Below are positions 51,995 through 62,900 of a DNA stretch of 64,000 nucleotides, piece after piece. Location of the stretch: contig NZ_BDUC01000002.1 of assembly GCF_002218085.1 (NCBI RefSeq), positions 496,001 through 560,000 of the forward strand, read 5' to 3'. The first letter of the stretch is position 1; every line of letters begins with the position of its first letter. The notes under the pieces are model-generated. The model did no database searches, was not told the DNA's origin, and worked only from the letters and a program-made list of their open reading frames with translations. The stretch comes from Tolypothrix sp. NIES-4075. GTDB taxonomy: Bacteria > Cyanobacteriota > Cyanobacteriia > Cyanobacteriales > Nostocaceae. The translations under genes and the position numbers were made by a program.

Positions 51995-53200
51995 TTAATG
52001 CCCTAATGATAAATCTGCTGCACTAGATGTACTCTTGGCTGTTGATGTAGCCTGTAAATACTTACGCACTACAGCCATTACCTTATCAGCCACTACGGGT
52101 TTGGTGACAAAATCCGTAGAACCGACTACCTTGGCGCGAACTCTATCTAAAAGACCGTCATTGCCTGTTAAAATAATCACAGGTGTGTTAGCAAAGGATG
52201 AAATTCGTCGCAATTGAGCGCAGATTTCGTAACCATTCGCGACTGGCATTATCAAATCCAAGAAAATCAGATCTGGTTTATCTCGAATTAAGGTTGGTAA
52301 AGCTTGGACAGCATCTTGAATCTTGATAAACCTAAGCCCATTTGAGGTAATAATCTCCTCTAGGATTTTACAGACCTGTGGGCTGTCATCCACGCAGGCT
52401 ACCAGTGGAGCTAACGACGTTTTTAGTTTTGTAGGGGTAGAGTTGTTTTTGCCTTTAGTGACTGGTAAAGGCAAGTCAGATACTTCGACCAATTCGATTA
52501 TTCCTTGGAGGATATAAGGAAACAATGAACGGGTAACTGACAGTACACTCTGCTTCATTTTCACGGCTAAATCCCGCAGGGTATATTTACCGTTGATAAA
52601 ATTGACAAAGTTTTTGTAAACAGATGGACTTACCAACTGCTCGAGTTGCTCTGCTTTCCGCAGGACTGGTGCTAAGTCAGGATAAATATTTGCCAAACCA
52701 GCTGCCGACCAAGTTTTCCACGAGTCTTGCATTTGTTTGAGAGACATGTCTGCATTGGTCAAGCTGATTGGTGTTTCTAGGATCACTTCTTGGTTGCGAT
52801 CGCAACTAACAGAGGCAAAATTTGCTTGTTGAGCAAGGTCAAATAACAATTCTGTGATAGTATTTTCTACAATAAATTTGATTTGCTCGCGTTTGATTTT
52901 CTGTTTTTCATGCAATACTTCCAAGAGACGATAACCCCAGCAATCAATTGATATATCCTCAAAGCGCAAGGGTATTTTCTCTATATCAATTTCGGGACAA
53001 TGTTGAGCCATCTGTCTACGCCAGCGGCGAAACGTATGAGTCCCCCCTGTTGCCCAAACTATCCGTCCTAGCCGATAGTAAAAAGCCCATTTATGTCCTT
53101 CGGAACTTTTAATATTTAATTTGCCACTGTATTGTAGTTGAGTACAACTTTTAAATTCATCAAGTAAGTTATTCGGTACTATCAATTCCGGATGACTCAT
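51995..53200 (-). CDS. pixG: PatA-type response regulator (PixG-like)
   Basis: 401 residues. N-terminal PATAN domain (about 1-190, NNLLDEFKSCTQLQYSGKLN and WAFYYRLGRIVWATGG), a DUF4388-like adaptor, and a C-terminal receiver (about 270-385) with acidic pair in VACVDDS and phospho-acceptor in LIFLDLIMP, K in FVTKPV. PatA/PixG regulators interact with pilus or taxis machinery. First gene of the taxis cluster, about 800 bases downstream of the GTPase gene. Confidence 0.9.
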   Translation of the reverse strand: MSHPELIVPNNLLDEFKSCTQLQYSGKLNIKSSEGHKWAFYYRLGRIVWATGGTHTFRRWRRQMAQHCPEIDIEKIPLRFEDISIDCWGYRLLEVLHEKQKIKREQIKFIVENTITELLFDLAQQANFASVSCDRNQEVILETPISLTNADMSLKQMQDSWKTWSAAGLANIYPDLAPVLRKAEQLEQLVSPSVYKNFVNFINGKYTLRDLAVKMKQSVLSVTRSLFPYILQGIIELVEVSDLPLPVTKGKNNSTPTKLKTSLAPLVACVDDSPQVCKILEEIITSNGLRFIKIQDAVQALPTLIRDKPDLIFLDLIMPVANGYEICAQLRRISSFANTPVIILTGNDGLLDRVRAKVVGSTDFVTKPVVADKVMAVVRKYLQATSTAKSTSSAADLSLGH

Positions 53201-53998
53201 GCTTTATTCCTTTGATTAACAAGTCAGCCCTTCAAAAACCATAATTAGCTATATAGCATCTTTTCATTCATACACTGGATACTAACAAATTAATCCGGAT
53301 AGTAACCATTTATTCTGTATTGTAATGATATAGAGCGTTCCTAAGTATAGATTGAGAATATCGGGGGGAAATAGAGGCAGCATTAACTGTGCCTTGAGAG
53401 AAGTAATAAGGCGGCTGAATTTACTTTCACTCATACGCTACATCGACTGCCAACATTTTACTAATAAACGTGGGTTTGCGCTCATTTAAAGATAAAGATG
53501 CACTATACAGTCATGTATCATGTTACGATTTTGCCACCTGAAGCAAATCCGTGTAAATCCTGATTTTTATTTTTAAGTTAATTTAAAAATATTAGATGTA
53601 TTGTATTATTATGTTTAATTTTAAGATTAGTTATGGTTTGTTATATATAAGTTTATAAATAAAGAGTGGAAAATAGTAAATAATATTTTGATAAGTACGG
53701 TTATATCTGAGCGTTCGCACTTAATAAACTACTTGATTCTGTATAAAAATAAGTAAATTTTGCCAAAAAGACAAGCTAAGTTGTTCAGTTTGCAACAGTT
53801 CTTGCGAGTGAAGGCATAAGCCCAACGTTGTATTAACTGGTAAAGCTGGAAAAATTCCGATATTAACTTCAATAATTTGATATCTATTTCTTGATTTAGT
53901 TTCGCTAAAACTCTGTTATTATTTAACAGTATAAATAGCCTAAAATGTCAAGAAAGCAAATAATTGAAAAATCAAATGCAAAACTTTCCGAATATTGA
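53201..53998. other. Long AT-rich intergenic region upstream of the taxis operon
   Basis: About 800 bases without a recognisable gene. Must hold the pixG promoter. Several 20-codon frames are spurious. I see no clear repeat, tRNA or conserved RNA. Confidence 0.5.
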
Positions 53999-54553
53999 TT
54001 AAACGGTGATTTCTTGGGGTAAAGAACTTTGCGTATAGTGTTGTACTAAAGCTATTATTGCTTGAGCTACGGAGGCAGTTTGATTTGGGTTGACAGTGAC
54101 AATTGGTGGTCGGGTTTGCTTTGAAGCGTAACCGAGGGCGATCGCTATATTTTCTTGGGACCAAGCTCCTGGAGAATCTACATGAGTTAAACCAATAATC
54201 ATGGGAATTTGTACCGTTCGATTCATGTAGTCAGCAATTCGACGAACGTAGCTAAATTCCTCTGGTCGATTAGCTGATACTAGCAAGATGTAAGCGTGCG
54301 CCTTGTTAATTAATATTTCCCAGAGAAAATTGAATCGCTCGTGACCTGGTGTACCGTAAAGATGCAGCACCATATCAGGAGAAAATTGCAGTTTGCCAAA
54401 GTCAAAGGCAACGGTAGTTTTTTCCTTAAGTAATGCTGTTTGGTCTGTTGCTTGGCAATCTGTATCTACAACTTCAATTTCACTAATAGAACGAATGAAA
54501 GTTGACTTGCCAGCCCCGACATGACCAGTCACAACCAAGCGCATGATTTCCAT
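53999..54553 (-). CDS. MglA/Ras-like small GTPase
   Basis: 184 residues. P-loop VTGHVGAGKSTFIRSIS, switch region and HLYGTPGHERF (GxxPG with GTPG for the usual DTPG), and GLTHVDSP as NKxD-like base motif (THVD). This fits the ATP/GTP-binding protein group found beside PatA-type regulators and Roadblock proteins, related to MglA polarity switches. Location upstream of a taxis operon suggests cell-pole or pilus positioning. Function by inference. Confidence 0.82.
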   Translation of the reverse strand: MEIMRLVVTGHVGAGKSTFIRSISEIEVVDTDCQATDQTALLKEKTTVAFDFGKLQFSPDMVLHLYGTPGHERFNFLWEILINKAHAYILLVSANRPEEFSYVRRIADYMNRTVQIPMIIGLTHVDSPGAWSQENIAIALGYASKQTRPPIVTVNPNQTASVAQAIIALVQHYTQSSLPQEITV

Positions 54554-54924
54554 AAAACTTTAGTAAAAGATAAACAACGTTCGTCTGATTGTTCTTTCTG
54601 GGAGATTAGCACTTATGATTATCCTGAGGTAATTCATAAATGCCAACGGCAGTTTTACTTACAACTAATTCTTGGCTTCATATTTGTTTAAGTAAAATTA
54701 CGTAATACCATATTCACCCGCAGGCTAGAAGCCTAGGGCTATACGAACAAAGCTCCGAAGTTCTGATGCCTTCGGCAACGCCAAGGGCGAACGGAGGAAA
54801 CCACAGCGAGGACTTCTCTCCACCTACGTGGGCTAGAATGGTGCATTTTGATAGAGAAAACGCACTGGCTCCCCATGAGCGACTGGCGAGGAGCGATCGC
54901 GTTATTAGCTAATAGTTTGTGGTT
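54554..54924. other. Intergenic region with dispersed palindromic repeat, murQ downstream
   Basis: 370 bases between the GTPase and murQ genes on the same strand. Holds CCCGCAGGCTAGAAGCC near 54717 and CCACCTACGTGGGCTAG near 54820, arms of an imperfect inverted repeat typical of Nostocales, and a HIP1 octamer. No gene seen. Confidence 0.5.
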
Positions 54925-55854
54925 TTAAGAGATTTCTCCGTTTTTCTTTGTTGCCTCAATGGCTGCTCTGAGATTACTTTGATGTTCTGACAAGAGTCTA
55001 TCGCCCTCCTCTTTTTCCAAACCAGTCCAATGCATTAATAGTGCTAATTTTACCCACTTGCCACTGCGTTCTAGTAACAAATTAGCGGCTTCACGGCTTA
55101 AGCCTGTAAGGTCTGACAAAATTCGCAAAGCGCGATCGCGTAACTTTTGATTTGTCACAGCTACATCAACCATGCGATTGCCGTAAACCTTGCCCAGCTT
55201 GACCATCACTCCTGTAGAAATGATGTTTAAAGCTAGCTTTGTTGCTGTTGCAGCTTTTAAGCGAGTTGAACCAGCTAGCACCTCTGGTCCAGTTAAGAGG
55301 CGAATGTCAACATCGACATTAATCTTAACTTGCTCCTCTGGGACACAAGCCATAAAAATAGTAGTGGCTCCCCGCTGACGGGCAGCGTTGAGCGCACCAT
55401 GAACAAAAGGCGTTGTACCGCCGGCGGTAATCCCAATGACTACATCAAGTTGTGTAATTTGTCGTTGAGCGATCGCTGCTTCTCCATCTTGCGATCGGTC
55501 TTCTAAATCTTCTGAACTGCGTACCAGTGCCCCTGCACCACCAGCGATTATCCCCTGTACTAACTCTGGAGGTGTACAAAAAGTTGGGGGACACTCGGCG
55601 GCGTCTAAAACTCCTAATCTACCACTCGTCCCCGCACCCACATAAAACAGGCGTCCTCCGCAAAGCAAACGTTCTGCGGCGCGTTCAATCGTTTCGGCTA
55701 GCTGATTTTTAGCTTTTTCAACCGCAGCCACAGCTTTTTGGTCTTCGCTGTTAAACAGTTCCACGAATTCCAAACAACTGAGCTGGTCTAAGTTTAGACT
55801 ATTAGGATTTACCTGCTCAGTTAAAAGATGCCCGCGCTCCTGCAAATTTTGCAT
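54925..55854 (-). CDS. murQ: N-acetylmuramic acid 6-phosphate etherase
   Basis: 309-residue SIS-fold enzyme cleaving the lactyl ether of MurNAc-6-P to GlcNAc-6-P and lactate, for cell-wall recycling. GAGTSGRLGVLDAAECPPTF and IAGGAGALVRSSEDLEDRSQ match the active-site region, and the SIS fold is conserved. Length matches family. No anmK or murP-type partner is adjacent. Confidence 0.95.
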   Translation of the reverse strand: MQNLQERGHLLTEQVNPNSLNLDQLSCLEFVELFNSEDQKAVAAVEKAKNQLAETIERAAERLLCGGRLFYVGAGTSGRLGVLDAAECPPTFCTPPELVQGIIAGGAGALVRSSEDLEDRSQDGEAAIAQRQITQLDVVIGITAGGTTPFVHGALNAARQRGATTIFMACVPEEQVKINVDVDIRLLTGPEVLAGSTRLKAATATKLALNIISTGVMVKLGKVYGNRMVDVAVTNQKLRDRALRILSDLTGLSREAANLLLERSGKWVKLALLMHWTGLEKEEGDRLLSEHQSNLRAAIEATKKNGEIS

Positions 55855-55940
55855 TGTCTACATCCGTTACATCTGTTAATTATCCCTTAACTATTAACCC
55901 AAGTTGTATGATTGTCATCTAGATATTGACTAGTGACTAA

Positions 55941-56354
55941 TTACAACAATCCTTCTAATTTTCGACGAATCCTGTCGATTTCGGAATCAGAAAACTCTGG
56001 TTGTTCTTCTTCTTGTTGGTTGCGACGCTGGGAGTCTTCATCATTGTTCTGTTTGTGAGCATCTGGTTGCCAGTCAGTTTCTGGTACGTTTATTTCTGGG
56101 GGAATGGCTAATTCGCCGTTTTCCGGGACGATTTCCCAGTCATAATTAGCACTTTCACAAAATTCTTTGATTTCCTCGGCATCTACCGCTTCTACTGTGG
56201 GTGAAAGGAAATCCTGAGCTTCTAGCAACAGAGCATAGCGGGTAGCGTCGTCTTCTGACTCGAACATCAGAATTTTATTGCGCTCGCCTACTTGAATCGA
56301 GTGAATTCCCTCATTCTCGGTTCGCGCATTAAAAATTAACACAAAAACACGCAT
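55941..56354 (-). CDS. DUF3110-type protein
   Basis: About 137 residues. The N-terminal MRVFVLIFNARTENEGIHSI is the DUF3110 signature, followed by FESEDDATRYALLLEAQDF and FCESANYDWEIVP. The tail is highly charged (KQNNDEDSQRRNQQEEEQPE) and looks disordered. DUF3110 is a cyanobacterial and chloroplast family, no known function. Start at 56354 preferred; ATGs at 56366 (AAAGG 5 bases before it) and 56393 are alternatives, and the longer frame translates short repeats. Confidence 0.85.
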   Translation of the reverse strand: MRVFVLIFNARTENEGIHSIQVGERNKILMFESEDDATRYALLLEAQDFLSPTVEAVDAEEIKEFCESANYDWEIVPENGELAIPPEINVPETDWQPDAHKQNNDEDSQRRNQQEEEQPEFSDSEIDRIRRKLEGLL

Positions 56355-56419
56355 GGGTGTAATCATCAGTCCTTTTATCTTCAATCTCTTCATTAAATTA
56401 TGGCGCGATAAAGACCCCA

Positions 56420-56901
56420 TACCGCAGGGAAAAGGGGACAAGGAGACAAGGAGACAAGGGGACAAGGGGCAGGGGGCTTTCTTGCAGGGAGACAAGGGGG
56501 AGCAGGGGGACAATTAACAATTAACAATTACCCATTACCCCCTTCTCTATGCACGCGGCAACAGCGAGTGGGGGAGACCACGGCAGATGCTGTAGCCTGT
56601 GGAACCCGTCCACCGCACTGCCGGACCTTGGCGGAGCGCCTCTGGGCGAGTGGGAGAAGACCGCGCTGGCTCACCATTACCCAATTCCCAAATTCTTAAG
56701 ATTTTATTGACAGCCCGAATATCGCCATATATCAAGCTATTAAGTGTTATTTTGCATTAATTCTCGTTTATACGCCCTCTTAATCTATCCTATATCACTG
56801 CTTGACTTGGCGTATCCTGGTAATGACATGTCCAATACTGTGTCCGTTAGCTTTCTTCTGTGTCCCAGCTACATCTGGCAGTAATATAGTAAAACCAACA
56901 A
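56420..56901. repeat. Repeat-rich intergenic region before the TamB gene
   Basis: 56425-56545 is a GGGGACAAGG/GGAGACAAGG array ending in AACAATTAACAATTACCC. Then comes a dispersed repeat (GACCTTGGCGGAGCGCCTC) near 56620. The last 150 bases are non-repetitive and likely hold the promoter of the plus-strand gene. No gene seen. Confidence 0.75.
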
Positions 56902-59900
56902 ATGGCTAACTCTCCCCATCAAGATCCTAACTCTAATGCCCGTGGAAATAAGCGTCTTTGGTTTCTAGTGTTAAGTCGCGGTGGTATTGGCTTGGGCGGA
57001 CTTTTATTGGTTGGACTTATCGGCGGTGCTTGGAGATTGTCGATTTTTGTCCAAAAAGAGTTAGCACCGCTGGCAGAACAAAACCTTACCACTTCACTTA
57101 ACCGTCCTGTAAAACTGGGGAAAGTTAAAGGATTTTCTCTTACAGGAGTAAGCTTTGGATCTTCAGCAATTCCAGCAACACCTACAGATCCCGACCGAGT
57201 GGCAATTGGTGGCGTGGATGTAGGTTTTGATATATTACAGTTACTCACCAAGCGTACATTAAAGCTAGATGTCACTTTAGTCAATCCGGATCTTTATATA
57301 GAACAGGATCGACAAGGGCGCTGGATTACTACAAACATCGCACCGCCAGGTAAAAGCGGCGCTATTAAAACTGATTTGGACAAAATTCGGTTTAGCAATG
57401 CCAACTTGGTTTTAGTACCGTATCGAGAGAGGGGACAAGCAGGGGGACAAGGGGACACGGGGACAAGGGGACAAGGGGAAATTTCTTCTGCTTCCCCTGC
57501 TCCCCCTCCCTCCCTCCCCCCCTCTCCCACTCCTGCAACTGTGGCATTTTCGCAGCTTAACGGTTATGCCCAACCTCTGGAAAACAACAAACTGATTAGG
57601 TTTGACGTGCAAGGACTACCAGATACTGGGGGTACACTTGCCCTTGCGGGAGATGTGCGTGTAGAGGGAGGAGCGATACAACAAGCCAAGTTAAAGGTTC
57701 AAGCGCAAGATTTTCTTGCTTCTGATATCACTAGTGTGATCAAATTACCACTGATATTAGAGGCGGGGCGAACTAATGGAAATTTACAAGTTGAATTAAA
57801 CGGGAAAAAACAACCTTTACTACAAGGAAGCGCTAGTTTACAAGCAGTGCGATTTCAGATTCCCAAACTGCCACAACCATTTATCAATTCCCAAGGAAAT
57901 CTCAATTTCCAAGGTACGCAAATCAAGGTTGATAATGTGGCGACTAGCTACGGTAAAATTCCAGTGGTAGCTAATGGCATCATCGATACAAAAACTGGCT
58001 TTAAGCTGATAGCGCGATCGCAGTCGGTAAGTGTAGCTAATGCCTTAGAAACTCTCAAGGTAAAATCGCCTTTGGCTGTAAGTGGAGAAGTAAAAACCGA
58101 CTTGCAGATAGGCGGAGGAATCTCACAACCATTTCTCTCAGGTACAGTTGTCAGCACCAAACCTGCCAAAATTGACAAAGTTGATTTAGATAGCTTCAGC
58201 AGTAAATTTGATTTTTCGACTGCTGCCTCCCTAATTACCCTGAAAGATATTCAAGGTAAGGTAAAATTAGGCGGTGATGTTACTGGTGGTGGCACGATCG
58301 CTCTTGGTAAAGTTCCCCAAATAAATGTCAATTTCCGCGCCAAAAATCTACCTGGAGATGTCTTTGCAAAAGTTTACGATGTCAATACATCTAATGTGCA
58401 AATCGGCACTGTCTCTGGTAATGCTAATTTAAGTGGCGGTGGTAGTAATGTGCAAACTGTGGTAGACTTTCAAGCACCACAGGCTACCTACCCGACAAGC
58501 GGTGAAATAGCGATCGCTCCAGATAAAAGCATCTCTTTCCGCAATGTGGTTGCTAGTCTCCCTGGCGGTACAGTACAAGCATCTGGTAGTTTCGCCAATC
58601 AACGCTGGCAAGCTGTAGCCCAAACTCAAGGCTTACAGTTAGAACCGTTTGTAAATAAACAAGAACGTACAGACGCGATTAATCGCGTCTCTCCACTCCA
58701 AAATGTCTCTTTGGCTGGGGCACAATTAAAAGGTCGTTTCACATTAGCCGGCACTACAGGTCCGTTTCAAATTGCTAAAATTGACTCGGATAACGGACGA
58801 GTTGAAATTGGTGGCGGTACTGTTGCAATTTCTAACATCAAGCTGCAAGACCAAAACGTTTCCGCCCAATTAATCGCATCAGGTGTGCGACTGGGACGAG
58901 TATTGAAAAAGACTCCGCCTATTTTACAAGCACCTTTGGCGGGTAAATTCCAAATTGCAGCCAACAAAGATAATTTTAGCCTGAAAACTCTCCAAGCCAC
59001 AGGCGAAGCGCGTTTGGGCGTTGCTGGCGGTACCGTCACGGCTGCAAATATCCGACTGGCTGAGGGCGTGTATCAAGCACAAGTCCGGGCAAATGATGTA
59101 TCTGTGCAAGAATTATCACCAGCGGCTAAGGATTTTCGCGGTAGGTTAAACGGTCAGTTTCAGGTGGCGGGAAGCGCCGAATCAATTACACCGGAAACTA
59201 TCCAAGCAACTGGTCAAGCACGGGTGAATGTGGGAAATGGCACAGTCACGGCATCAAATATTCAACTTGCTAATGGGGTGTATCAGGCGCAAGTCCAAGC
59301 AAATAATGTGTCGTTGCAGCGTTTGCCATCAGTACCGCCACAGCTTCAAGGTGATTTAAACGGTCAATTTAATGTAGCAGGCAGCGCTACTTCCTTTCAA
59401 CCAGAAACTATTCAAGCCAGCGGTCGGGCAAGGGTGAATTTTGGTAAGGGTACAGTTACAGCCTCGAATATCCAATTGGCGAATGGTCGCTATCAGGCAC
59501 AAGTGCAAGCAAATAATGTGCCATTGCAGCGTTTGCCAAATGTCCCACAGCAGTTTCAAGGTGATTTAAACGGTCAATTTAATGTGGCGGGAAGTTTGGA
59601 AGCATCCCAACGGCAAAATATTCAAGCCACCGGTCAAGCGAGGGTGAATTTTGGTAAGGGTACAGTTACAGCTTCAAATATTCAATTGGCGAATAATCGC
59701 TATCAGGCGCAAATCATAGCAGATAATCTGCCTTTACAGCGTCTAGCAAAAGTACCACCGCAGTTTCAAGGTGATTTAAACGGTCAATTTAATGTGGCTG
59801 GAAGTTTGGAACCATCCCAACGGCAAAATATTCAAGCCACCGGTGAAGCGCGGGTAAATGTTGCAGGTGGGACAGTTACAGCTTCTAATATCCAACTTGC

Positions 59901-62900
59901 CAATGGTCGCTATGAAGCTTTAGTGGCGGCTTCGGGTGTAGAATTAAATCGGTTTAATCAGCAGTTACGCGGTGATTTGGGCGGAGAGTTGCAAGTAGCG
60001 GGTACGGTGGCATCACCCAAATTATCAGATGTGCGTGCCGCTGGTGATGTACAGTTATCTCAAGGTATTCCCGGACTTGAGAAACCGTTGAATGCTGCGA
60101 TCGCCTGGAATGGTCAAAAGCTGACGATTGTCAAAGCTACGGCTCCCGATTTAAATGTTAGTGGTGATATATTTGTCAACGCCAATGCAAGTATCCCGGA
60201 AATTACTAATTTAAATCTGAATGTACAAGCACAAAATTACAATCTGCAACAATTGCCTTTCAAGTTGCCGAATGCGGTAGCTTTGGCAGGGAAAGCTGAT
60301 TTTAGCGGACAAATTACCGGCAAGTTGCCTTTGCCAAATGTTCAAGGGCAACTCAATTTACGCGACTTTGTGGTAAATAATTTAGCTTTTGAGCCGGTGT
60401 TGAGTGGCAAAGTTGAATCAGTGCAAGGGCGTGGTTTAAATTTGAATCTAGCAGGGACACGCGATCGCATTGCTTTTAACCTCAATGCAAATAATCGTCC
60501 CGAATCTTTCCTAGTGCAGTGGCAGCAAGCATTGGCAATTGGTCGCAGTCAAGGAGATAATTTGGCAGTGCAAGTCAGAAATTTCCCCTTGCAAGTATTG
60601 AAATTAAATCCACCACCGAATATTCGCTTGGGTACAGGTGCGATCGCTGGATTGATATCAGGAGATTTAGAGGTTAATCAGCGAACATTTGCGACAACGG
60701 GTAACATCAACATAGATAAACCAAAAGTTGGGAGAATAGAAGGTGATCGCTTTGCTGCTCAGTTCAGCTACAACAACGGTATAGCAACACTCACAGATAG
60801 CGAATTCGCCAAAGGCAACAGTCGCTACGCTTTCAGCGGCACTTTGAACCAAAATGGCAAAACTCCGCAACTACAAGCCAAAGTAAACATCAATCAGGGT
60901 AATATCCAAGATGTCTTGCTTGTAGCACAATTATTTGAAATCCAAGATTTCCAACGCGGTGCCGAAGCACCAACTTATGGCAAAGCTGCGGATTTAGTCA
61001 CCATCCCACAAGGTTTACCCAATCAGTCTTTATTTACGCAACTTCTACGCCTTAATGAAATTGATGCACTCTTAGCACAACAAGAACAACAGCAGCGGGA
61101 TGCTTCTGTTTTGCCAGCATTGGCAGACTTAACCGGCACTTTCAACGGTGAAGTAGCCGTAGAAACAGGTACGAATAAAGGATTTGCCGTAAACTTTGAT
61201 TTGAACGGTCAAAACTTTGTTTGGGGTGCAAAAGACAAACAAAATCAATGTTTAGAAACAGATCGTTGTTATAGTGCCGATAAAGTAATTGCCGAAGGTA
61301 GCTTGGAAAATGGCGTTCTAAGATTGTTACCTTTACGGCTTGAGTCTCAAAACAGACTGATCGCTTTTACGGGTACGATTGGTAGTGAAGAACAATCCGG
61401 TCAATTACAAGTCAGTAATTTTCCTTTGGGGCTACTGAATAATTTTGTTAAATTGCCAGTTGGTTTTACAGGTAATCTGGACGCTTCAGCAGCTTTAGCA
61501 GGCAGTATTAAAAACCCCCAAGCTAGAGGGGAATTACAAGTCACCAACGGAACTCTCAATCAAAAACCAGTAGAATCAGCCGCTGCTACTTTTGCTTATG
61601 CTAACGGACGCTTAAACTTTGGCAGTCAAGTCAAGGTTTCTGGTCCAGAACCTGTCAACATCAGCGGTAGCATTCCTTACCAGTTTCCTTTTGCGACAGC
61701 GGCATCAGATAGCAATGAAATTCAGCTAGATGTAAAGGTAAAAAATGAAGGATTGGCGTTATTAAATCTGTTTACTAACCAAGTTGCCTTGGAAAATGGT
61801 CAGGGAGAAATAGATTTAACAGTGCGTGGAACAAGACAAGATCCAGTTGTGAATGGAATTGCCACTATCAACAATGGTGTCTTTTCGGCTCAAGCTTTAC
61901 CAGGACAACTGACAGATGTCAACGGCAAAGTGCTGTTTAACTTTAACAGTATAACACTGGAAAATGTCCAGGGTAATTATAGCCGGGGTAAGATAGTAGC
62001 GGCGGGAGAGATTCCCATTTCCGAGAATCGGCAAGTACAAATAAACAATCCCTTAAGGGTTACTCTTGACCAGTTGGCGTTAAATCTCAAAGGATTGTAT
62101 CAAGGTGGTGTCAGTGGCGATGTGGCAATTACTGGTGCTGCCCTTAGCCCAATAATTGGCGGGAAAGTACAGTTGACAAATGGTCAAGTGTTGTTAGCAG
62201 AATCTACCAACGCCACTAACCCAGGAACTAATAATGTAGGCGTACCACCCCAAACCAAAGCCCTCAAACAAAACAAAAACAATCCTACTAACAACGCGGC
62301 TATGACAACGACCAGATTTAATAATCTAGAGATTGAGCTAGCCAAAAACGTAAAAGTTACCCGTCCACCTCTTATCAGTTTTGGGGCTACTGGCACCCTC
62401 ACCATCAACGGCGCTTTGGGTAATTTGTTACCTGATGGAACTATTACCTTACGGAATGGTGGAGTAAATTTGTATACTACGCAGTTTAATCTTGCCCGTG
62501 GCTACGAACAAACTGCAATTTTTACCCCAGAGAGAGGACTCGATCCAGAATTGAATGTCAGGCTATTTGCCAAGGTACTAGATACGGTTCCGAACCGGGT
62601 TCCCACCACATCAGTATCATCGGAAATCAACGATAGCGATAGTCTTATTCCCAACTTTGAACCGATCAGAACTATTCAAGTTGAAGCGCGTGTTGAAGGT
62701 TTGGCTAGCCAACTTAACCAAAATTTAGAATTGACAAGTAGTCCCGCACGCAGCGAAACCGAAATTGTGGCTTTGCTTGGTGGTAGCTTTGTCAATACGC
62801 TGGGAAGTGGGGACAGTACGCTGGCACTTGCCAACTTAGCAGGTTCAGCTCTTAACCTTCAGGGAACTTTTAACCAGATTGGCAATGCATTTGGTTTAAG

